Below, one piece after another: positions 5,002-9,798 of a DNA stretch of 9,798 nt; within the stretch, counting starts at the first letter, position 1; every line of letters begins with the position of its first letter. Both the position numbers and the translations under genes were made by a program. The notes beneath the pieces were generated by a model, which saw nothing but the letters and a program-made list of their open reading frames with translations, was not told where the DNA came from and searched no databases. The stretch spans positions 1 to 9,798 of the forward strand of contig JAIXXW010000025.1 of assembly GCA_027490555.1 (NCBI GenBank). The letters are read 5' to 3'. The stretch comes from Comamonadaceae bacterium (GTDB lineage Bacteria > Pseudomonadota > Gammaproteobacteria > Burkholderiales > Burkholderiaceae_C).

Positions 5002-7305
5002 CTAGCGTGCGGCATTGGCGTCGGCCACCGTGAGGGCGGTCATGTTCACAATGCGTCGCACGGTGGTGCTGGGCGTCAGAATGTGCACCGGCTTGGCCGC
5101 ACCCAGCAGCACGGGGCCGACGGCGATGTTGCCGCCTGCGGCCGTCTTCAGCAGGTTGTAAGCGATGTTGGCCGCATCGATATTTGGCAAAACCAACAAA
5201 TTCGCATCACCGATCAAGGTGCTGTTGGGCATGAGGCTGTGGCGCGCGGCCGCATCCAGGGCGACGTCGCCATGCATTTCACCGTCCACCTCCAGCCAAG
5301 GGGCATTTTGGCGCAGCAGCTCGAGCACCTCCCGCATTTTGACGGCGCTGGGCTGGTTGGACGAGCCAAAATTCGAATGCGACAACAAGGCCGCTTTGGG
5401 CTGGATGCCAAATCGCCGGATTTCCTCGGCCGCCATGACGGTGAACTCGGCCAGCTGTTCGGCGCTGGGGTCGTAGTTGACATGGGTGTCCACCATGAAG
5501 ACCTGACGGCCCGGCAGCATCAAACCGTTCATGCAGGCAAAGGTGTGCACACCCGCCCGCTTGCCAATGACCTGGTCGATGTAATTGAGGTGCATGGGGT
5601 TGGTGCCCCAGGTGCCACAAATCATCCCATCCACATCCCCTTTGTGCAGCAACATGGCCCCGATCAGGGACAGACGGCGGCGCATTTCGATCTTGGCGAT
5701 CGACTCGGTGACGCCCTTGCGCTCGGTCATGCGGTGGTAGGTCTGCCAGAAATCACGGTAGCGGGCGTCTTGCTCCACGTTCACCACGTCGTAATCGAGC
5801 TCTTCCCGCAGGCGCAGGCCGAATTTGTCGATGCGCTCGGCGATCACGGCCGGGCGGCCGATCAGCGTGGGGCGGGCAATGCCTTCGTCCACCACGATCT
5901 GGGCGGCACGCAACACGCGCTCCTCTTCTCCTTCGCTGTACGCGATGCGCTTTTTCAGGGCACGTTTGGCGGCCGTGAAGATCGGCTTCATCATGGTGCC
6001 CGAGGCGTAGACAAAACCCTGCAGTTTTTCTCGGTAAGCGTCCAGGTCCCGGATGGGGCGCAGCGCCACACCAGAGTCTGAGGCCGCCTGCGCCACGGCC
6101 GGCGCGATTTTCATCATCAAGCGTGGATCAAAGGGCTTGGGGATGAGGTATTCGGGGCCAAAGGCCAGGGGCTCGCCCACATACGCGGCGGCCACCACTT
6201 CGCTTTGCTCGGCCTGCGCCAGCTCGGCAATCGCATGCACGGCGGCAATTTCCATCTCGAGCGTGATGGTGGTAGCGCCGCAGTCCAGTGCGCCACGGAA
6301 AATATAGGGAAAACACAGGACGTTGTTGACCTGGTTGGGGTAATCGGTGCGGCCGGTGGCCATGATGGCATCGTCGCGCACCGCCTTGACGTCTTCGGGG
6401 TTGATCTCCGGGTTCGGGTTGGCCAGGGCAAAAATCAGGGGCTTGGCCGCCATAGAGCGGACCATGTCCTGCTTGAGCACCCCGCCGGCCGACAGACCCA
6501 GGAACACGTCGGCCCCTGCGATCACCTGCGCCAGGGTGCGCTGGTCGGTCTTTTGCACAAACTGGATCTTGTCTTCGTCCATGAGTTCGGTGCGGCCCTC
6601 ATAGACCACGCCGGCCAGGTCGGTCACCCAGATGTTTTCACGCGGAATGCCCAGCTTGACCAGCAAGCCCAGACAAGCCAGTGCAGCAGCGCCAGCGCCC
6701 GAGGTGACCAGTTTGATCTGCTTGGGGTCCTTGCCGACGATTTTCAGACCGTTGAGGATGGCCGCGCCCACCACAATCGCGGTGCCATGCTGGTCGTCAT
6801 GGAACACCGGGATCTTCATGCGTTCGCGCAGTTTGCGCTCGATGTAGAAGCAATCGGGCGCCTTGATGTCTTCCAGGTTGATGCCGCCAAAGGTCGGCTC
6901 CAGCGAGGCGATGATTTCAACCAGTTTGTCCGGGTCCTTCTCGTTGATTTCAATGTCAAAAACGTCGATGCCGGAAAACTTCTTGAACAACACGCCCTTG
7001 CCTTCCATCACGGGCTTGCTGGCCAGGGGGCCGATGTCCCCCAGGCCCAGCACGGCGGTGCCATTGGTGACCACACCGACCAGGTTGCCCCGGCTGGTGT
7101 ATTTGAAGGCGTTGGCCGGGTCCTTGACGATTTCTTCGCAGGGTGCAGCCACGCCCGGTGAGTAGGCCAGCGCCAAATCATGCTGGTTGACCAGTTGTTT
7201 GGTGGGGGCAATGGCCACCTTGCCGGGGGTGGGGAACTCGTGGTACTCGAGCGCGGCTTTGCGCAGCTGGGCGCGTTTTTCTTCGGCTTGGACCTTGTTG
7301 GTCAT
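5002..7305 (-). CDS. maeB: NADP-dependent malic enzyme with C-terminal phosphotransacetylase-like domain
   Basis: Oxidatively decarboxylates malate to pyruvate with reduction of NAD(P)+, supplying pyruvate and reducing power during growth on organic acids. 767 residues, the large MaeB hybrid type (E. coli MaeB about 759). Malic domain: LALAYSPGVAAPC (44-56, with Y48), GKGVLFKKF (102-110), EDIKAPDCF (145-153) and the metal-binding VFHDDQHGTAIV (167-178; D170, D171). NAD(P)-binding domain: TSGAGAAALACLGLL (201-215), LSAGGVL (271-277), FALANPNPEI (292-301) and GRTDYPNQVNN (318-328). From about 440 to the end is a phosphate acetyl/butyryltransferase-like domain (KKRIAYSEGEEERVLRAAQ, then LIGDANLLVLPNIDAANIAYN at about 697-717), usually regulatory rather than catalytic in MaeB. 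The ATG at 7305 with GGAG upstream is preferred over the in-frame ATG at 7371. Coenzyme preference is by family and not proven here. Confidence 0.96.
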   Translation of the reverse strand: MTNKVQAEEKRAQLRKAALEYHEFPTPGKVAIAPTKQLVNQHDLALAYSPGVAAPCEEIVKDPANAFKYTSRGNLVGVVTNGTAVLGLGDIGPLASKPVMEGKGVLFKKFSGIDVFDIEINEKDPDKLVEIIASLEPTFGGINLEDIKAPDCFYIERKLRERMKIPVFHDDQHGTAIVVGAAILNGLKIVGKDPKQIKLVTSGAGAAALACLGLLVKLGIPRENIWVTDLAGVVYEGRTELMDEDKIQFVQKTDQRTLAQVIAGADVFLGLSAGGVLKQDMVRSMAAKPLIFALANPNPEINPEDVKAVRDDAIMATGRTDYPNQVNNVLCFPYIFRGALDCGATTITLEMEIAAVHAIAELAQAEQSEVVAAAYVGEPLAFGPEYLIPKPFDPRLMMKIAPAVAQAASDSGVALRPIRDLDAYREKLQGFVYASGTMMKPIFTAAKRALKKRIAYSEGEEERVLRAAQIVVDEGIARPTLIGRPAVIAERIDKFGLRLREELDYDVVNVEQDARYRDFWQTYHRMTERKGVTESIAKIEMRRRLSLIGAMLLHKGDVDGMICGTWGTNPMHLNYIDQVIGKRAGVHTFACMNGLMLPGRQVFMVDTHVNYDPSAEQLAEFTVMAAEEIRRFGIQPKAALLSHSNFGSSNQPSAVKMREVLELLRQNAPWLEVDGEMHGDVALDAAARHSLMPNSTLIGDANLLVLPNIDAANIAYNLLKTAAGGNIAVGPVLLGAAKPVHILTPSTTVRRIVNMTALTVADANAAR

Positions 7306-7415
7306 TGTGGTGCTCCGTTGTGGGAAGGTGCCATGTGGCCGCGAGGTTTCAGTTGCCGGCCTGAGGTGCACTGGCGATGGCCCACGTGCAAGGTGGGCAG
7401 TTCGGTATGCGTTTC

Positions 7416-7443
7416 ATTTTAGACCCCGAATGCACGGGTTCAG
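7416..7443 (-). promoter_or_regulatory. Candidate maeB promoter and leader
   Basis: In the 199-base gap between the MOSC gene and maeB, the minus strand carries TAAAAT (7421-7416, 5 of 6 to TATAAT). A poor -35 (CTGAAC, 7443-7438, 16-base spacer) lies upstream. The predicted start leaves a 5' untranslated leader of about 100 bases, containing a small hairpin CCCAC/GTGGG (7381-7397). I see no recognisable riboswitch in the leader. Confidence 0.4.
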
Positions 7444-7504
7444 GGTGCGTAAATGTGCGTAGTGATCCACATGGCTTTTACTTTTTTGCACAAATGAACA
7501 GCCT

Positions 7505-8098
7505 TCAACGACCCTGCTGGCGGGCCCGGTGCATCAGGGCCTGCGCCACACTGGTGGAGCGGGCGCCCGGGATGACCTCGAACACGGCCCCCGCCTGCAA
7601 GGTGCCCGGCTTCTCCACGGCCAGGTAAAAGCCGCAGCGCCCGCTGCTGAACATGTCCCGGGCAGCCCCGGCATAGGCCAAGACCGCGTTGAATTTGCCG
7701 CAGGGCTCGCGCGGCTGGGTCACGCGCAGCACCACATCGCCAAAATCCAGGCGGTCGCCAATGAACAGGTCTTTTTCGAGCACACCTTGCAGACTGAGGT
7801 TTTCGCCCAGGAAACCCGGGGGCAGGGCTTCTTCGAACAGGGTTGCGCCCTGCGCGTGTCGCCGGGCTTGCCACCACGGCAGGTGTTCCGAGGGCAGGGC
7901 ATAGACCGCCTTGCTCAAGCCGCCGTGCACCGACAGGTCCGCCTGCTCATCCCCGCTCAGGCCCAGAACGCCGACCGCGACCGGACCCGTCACCGGGCTT
8001 TTGCCAATGGCCGACACGCGCCGGCGCCCGCCCACCATCAGCGGACGCACCTGACCCGTCTGGATGGACAGGAGCTGGCCTGAACAAGCCGGCAGCAT
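7505..8098 (-). CDS. MOSC domain-containing protein (YiiM-like)
   Basis: 197-residue protein of the MOSC family, a beta-strand-rich fold related to the C-terminal domain of molybdenum cofactor sulfurase. YiiM-type members have been tied to detoxification of N-hydroxylated base analogues using molybdenum cofactor. Visible features: GLSGDEQADLSVHGG (46-60; the HGG is conserved), a tract resembling the YPREHYxYW of E. coli YiiM, FLGENLS (95-101), GDRLDFGDVVLRVTQPREPCGKFN with the conserved cysteine that defines MOSC proteins, and CGFYLAVEKPG. It is slightly shorter than E. coli YiiM (224), missing the C-terminal helical tail. The start at 8098 lies 7 bases after the pepP stop, so it is in an operon with pepP; no strong ribosome-binding site is seen, suggesting coupling. 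I assign the family confidently but not a precise substrate. Confidence 0.9.
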   Translation of the reverse strand: MLPACSGQLLSIQTGQVRPLMVGGRRRVSAIGKSPVTGPVAVGVLGLSGDEQADLSVHGGLSKAVYALPSEHLPWWQARRHAQGATLFEEALPPGFLGENLSLQGVLEKDLFIGDRLDFGDVVLRVTQPREPCGKFNAVLAYAGAARDMFSSGRCGFYLAVEKPGTLQAGAVFEVIPGARSTSVAQALMHRARQQGR

Positions 8099-8105
8099 GG
8101 GCAGC

Positions 8106-9494
8106 TCAGCCGCGCATCAGGGCTTCGATCTCATCGGCCGCAACCGGCACGCCCCGGGTAATCAGCTCGCAACCGGTGGCGGTCACGATGGCATCGTCTT
8201 CGATGCGGATGCCGATGTGGTGGAAGTGATCGGGCACGCCGGGGGCAGGGCGGACATACAAACCCGGCTCGATGGTCAGCACCATGCCGGGCTGCAGGAT
8301 GCGGCTGGGACGGTCTTTGATGGTCTCGCCGCTCAAGGGGTCTTTGCGCTCGCTGACCTGACCCCGCTGCGAAGGCTCGACATAGCTGCCGCAGTCGTGC
8401 ACATCCATGCCCAGCCAGTGGCCGGTGCGGTGCATGTAGAACTGGAAATAACTGCGGTTGGCGATCACGTCCTGCGCCAGGCCCACCTTGTGTTTGTCCA
8501 GCAGGCCCAGGTCCAGCAAGCCTTGCGCCAGCACCGCCACCGTGGCTTCGTGGGGGTCGACAAACCGGGCACCGGCCCGGGTGGCTGCCACGGCCGCGTC
8601 TTGCGAAGCCAGCACCAGCTCGTACAAGGCGCGTTGCGGTCCGGTGAACCTGCCGTTGGCCGGGAAGCTGCGGGTGATGTCGCTGGCATAACCGTCGAGT
8701 TCGCAGCCCGCATCGATCAGCACCATGTCGCCATCGCGGATCAAGGCGGTGTCGGCGCGGTAGTGCAGCACGCAGGCATTGGCCCCGCCCGCCACGATGG
8801 AGCCGTAGGCCGGGTACTGCGAGCCGTGCTGGCGGAATTCGTGCAACAGTTCGGCGTCCAGGTGGTATTCACGCACCTCCTGGCCCGCACGCAGCATGCT
8901 GGCGCTGCGCTGCATGGCCCGGACATGGGCACGCGCACTGATGGCGGCGGCACGGCGCATGATGCCCTGCTCGTGCTCGTCTTTCACCAGGCGCATTTCA
9001 TCGAGCAAAGTGCACAGGTCCCGCTGCTGGTCGGGACAGCATGCGCCGTAACGCACGCGGGCCCGCACCGACTGCAGCCAGCCGTCCACACGGCTTTCCA
9101 TGCCCGGGTGCGTGGCAAACGGGTACCAGACCGTGAGGCGGTTTTCAAGAAAACCGGGCATGTGCCCAGCCAGCTCGGCCGAGGACAGGGCCCGGCTCAC
9201 GCCCAAAGCGGCAGGGGCAGCCTCGGGGCCCAGGCGAATGCCGTCCCAGATTTCACGCTCCGGGTCCTTGGGCTGACAAAACAGCGTGCTTTCACCTTCT
9301 GCGGTGATGACCAGCGTGGCGTTGGGCTCGGTGAAGCCCGTCAGGTAATAAAAGTAGCTGTCGTGCCGGTACAGGTAATCGCTGTCCCGGTTGCGCTGCC
9401 GCTCGGGTGCGGTTGGGACGATGGCGATGCCGCCAGCGCCGAGCTGGGCAGCCAGGCGGGCACGGCGTTGGGCGTAAAGGGTGTGGGCGCTCAT
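8106..9494 (-). CDS. pepP: Xaa-Pro aminopeptidase (aminopeptidase P)
   Basis: Dinuclear Mn2+ metallopeptidase that removes N-terminal residues preceding proline. 462 residues (E. coli 441). N-terminal creatinase-like domain (1-165) with RRARLAAQL, DSDYLYRHDSYFYYLTGF (37-54) and EREIWDG. The C-terminal pita-bread domain carries all five metal ligands: D261 and D272 (in VLIDAGCELDGYASDITRSF, from about 258), H359 (HRTGHWLGMDVHD, 355-367), E409 (LTIEPGLYV, 406-414) and E432 (GIRIEDD, 428-434). Between H359 and E409 there are about 20 more residues than in E. coli, filling a charged loop at about 372-398. The ATG at 9494 starts the conserved N-terminus; an in-frame ATG at 9578 adds 28 GC-rich residues unlike the family. 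There is no ribosome-binding site, but TACAAT sits 6 bases before the ATG, so the mRNA may be leaderless. First gene of a pepP-MOSC pair. Confidence 0.97.
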   Translation of the reverse strand: MSAHTLYAQRRARLAAQLGAGGIAIVPTAPERQRNRDSDYLYRHDSYFYYLTGFTEPNATLVITAEGESTLFCQPKDPEREIWDGIRLGPEAAPAALGVSRALSSAELAGHMPGFLENRLTVWYPFATHPGMESRVDGWLQSVRARVRYGACCPDQQRDLCTLLDEMRLVKDEHEQGIMRRAAAISARAHVRAMQRSASMLRAGQEVREYHLDAELLHEFRQHGSQYPAYGSIVAGGANACVLHYRADTALIRDGDMVLIDAGCELDGYASDITRSFPANGRFTGPQRALYELVLASQDAAVAATRAGARFVDPHEATVAVLAQGLLDLGLLDKHKVGLAQDVIANRSYFQFYMHRTGHWLGMDVHDCGSYVEPSQRGQVSERKDPLSGETIKDRPSRILQPGMVLTIEPGLYVRPAPGVPDHFHHIGIRIEDDAIVTATGCELITRGVPVAADEIEALMRG

Positions 9495-9500
9495 GCCTGC

Positions 9501-9506
9501 ATTGTA
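9501..9506 (-). promoter_or_regulatory. -10 element of a candidate leaderless pepP promoter
   Basis: TACAAT on the minus strand (5 of 6 to TATAAT) ends exactly 6 bases before the pepP ATG, so the predicted transcription start is the start codon itself. No clear -35 is visible: the expected region (about 9524-9529) is GC-rich and overlaps a 6-base-arm hairpin (9526-9541). A G7 run (9517-9511, minus strand) lies in the spacer. Confidence 0.4.
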
Positions 9507-9597
9507 GAAGCCCCCCCAGCCCACGGGCCCGCGCCCGGGCCTGTCCCTGCCCGCGTCCAGGGGATAGAGCCGGGGCATGCCCGCGCCTCGGAGCCGC

Positions 9598-9798
9598 TCA
9601 GGCGCGGTTCAACTGCCACAGGCGCTCGGGCGTGCCCACATCGGTCCAGGCCCCGGTGTAGCGCTCGCCAGTCACCTGCCCACGGTCCATGGCCGCGCGG
9701 AGCAAGGGTGCCAGTGCCAGCGCTTGTCCATGGGGATTGCCCATGGGCAGGCCGCAGTCGGCAAAAAAGGCTTTTTTGTACAGCGCCATGGTGCTGAA
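9598..9798 (-). CDS. murU: MurU-like nucleotidyltransferase, C-terminal end (5' part beyond window)
   Basis: Only the last 66 residues are inside the window. They begin FSTMALYKKAFFA and end RYTGAWTDVGTPERLWQLNRA. The pattern of an FSxxxLY strand, then LAPLLRAAMDRGQVTGE, then the W-x-DVGTPERL block is typical of the C-terminus of bacterial sugar-phosphate nucleotidyltransferases, and closest to N-acetylmuramate alpha-1-phosphate uridylyltransferase (MurU), which makes UDP-MurNAc in the anhydro-sugar recycling bypass. In betaproteobacteria a kinase of the AmgK type often lies directly upstream, outside this window, and pepP follows. The reading frame runs off the right edge without a start. 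The nucleotidyltransferase class is fairly sure; the MurU assignment rests on this short tail and context. Confidence 0.72.
   Translation of the reverse strand, partial: FSTMALYKKAFFADCGLPMGNPHGQALALAPLLRAAMDRGQVTGERYTGAWTDVGTPERLWQLNRA

Noticed and set aside
5083..7161. Two long plus-strand ORFs (5083-6081 and 6205-7161)
   Set aside because: Antisense to maeB, whose malic, NAD-binding and PTA-like motifs run unbroken. The opposite-strand translations show no family features.
7306..7371. In-frame ATG adding 22 residues to maeB
   Set aside because: The extension (HLRPATETSRPHG and so on) is not family-like, and the ATG at 7305 has a good GGAG and the conserved MaeB N-terminus.
7470..7504. 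Possible terminator after the MOSC gene (A/T-rich stretch with AGCC/GGCT ends)
   Set aside because: The stem is only about 4 bases with a long loop, insufficient to call.
8064..9797. 577-codon plus-strand ORF covering pepP and neighbours
   Set aside because: Antisense shadow of GC-rich genes: pepP on the other strand has all five metal ligands and the correct length, while this translation is Gln/His/Val/Gly-rich with no recognisable domain.

Overview
The window looks like a chromosomal segment of a GC-rich betaproteobacterium, most likely Burkholderiales and plausibly Comamonadaceae. This rests on the gene neighbourhoods (rpe-gph, apaG divergent from rpe, thiL-pgpA-pncC, a murU-like gene next to pepP), the protein sequences, and a base composition in the low-to-mid 60s percent GC over most genes. 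I could not run a database search, so the taxon is inference. Most of the window is housekeeping or central metabolism.

Layout. Bases 1-1260 hold a leftward pair, rpe then gph (gph cut by the left edge). A 29-base divergent gap separates rpe from a rightward run of apaG, thiL, pgpA and pncC (1290-3701). The run ends at a long A/T-flanked hairpin (3731-3766) that can terminate transcription from both sides. Everything to the right of it is leftward: a possible 29-residue microprotein (3800-3889), a barstar-family inhibitor (3982-4407), a secreted guanyl-specific ribonuclease (4436-4849), a MaeB-type malic enzyme (5002-7305), a YiiM-like MOSC-domain protein (7505-8098), pepP (8106-9494), and the C-terminal end of a MurU-like nucleotidyltransferase (9598 to the right edge).

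How the genes work together. rpe and gph serve pentose-phosphate metabolism and 2-phosphoglycolate salvage. thiL, pgpA and pncC are cofactor, phospholipid and NAD-salvage enzymes packed as an operon (2-base gap, then a 4-base ATGA overlap). The ribonuclease and barstar genes form an exported-toxin and cytoplasmic-inhibitor pair. They sit on an island lower in GC (about 55% by hand count, dropping to about 47% in the region upstream of the ribonuclease) than the flanking metabolic genes. The murU-like gene points to cell-wall sugar recycling.

The most notable signals are: (1) a recurrent leaderless-promoter architecture in which a -10-like hexamer lies exactly six bases before the start codon of rpe, apaG and pepP, none of which has a Shine-Dalgarno sequence; (2) the RNase-barstar module with a perfect 12-base palindrome in the RNase leader; (3) a short ORF with a very strong ribosome-binding site between barstar and the bidirectional terminator. 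I saw no tRNA, rRNA, CRISPR array, insertion sequence or phage gene.
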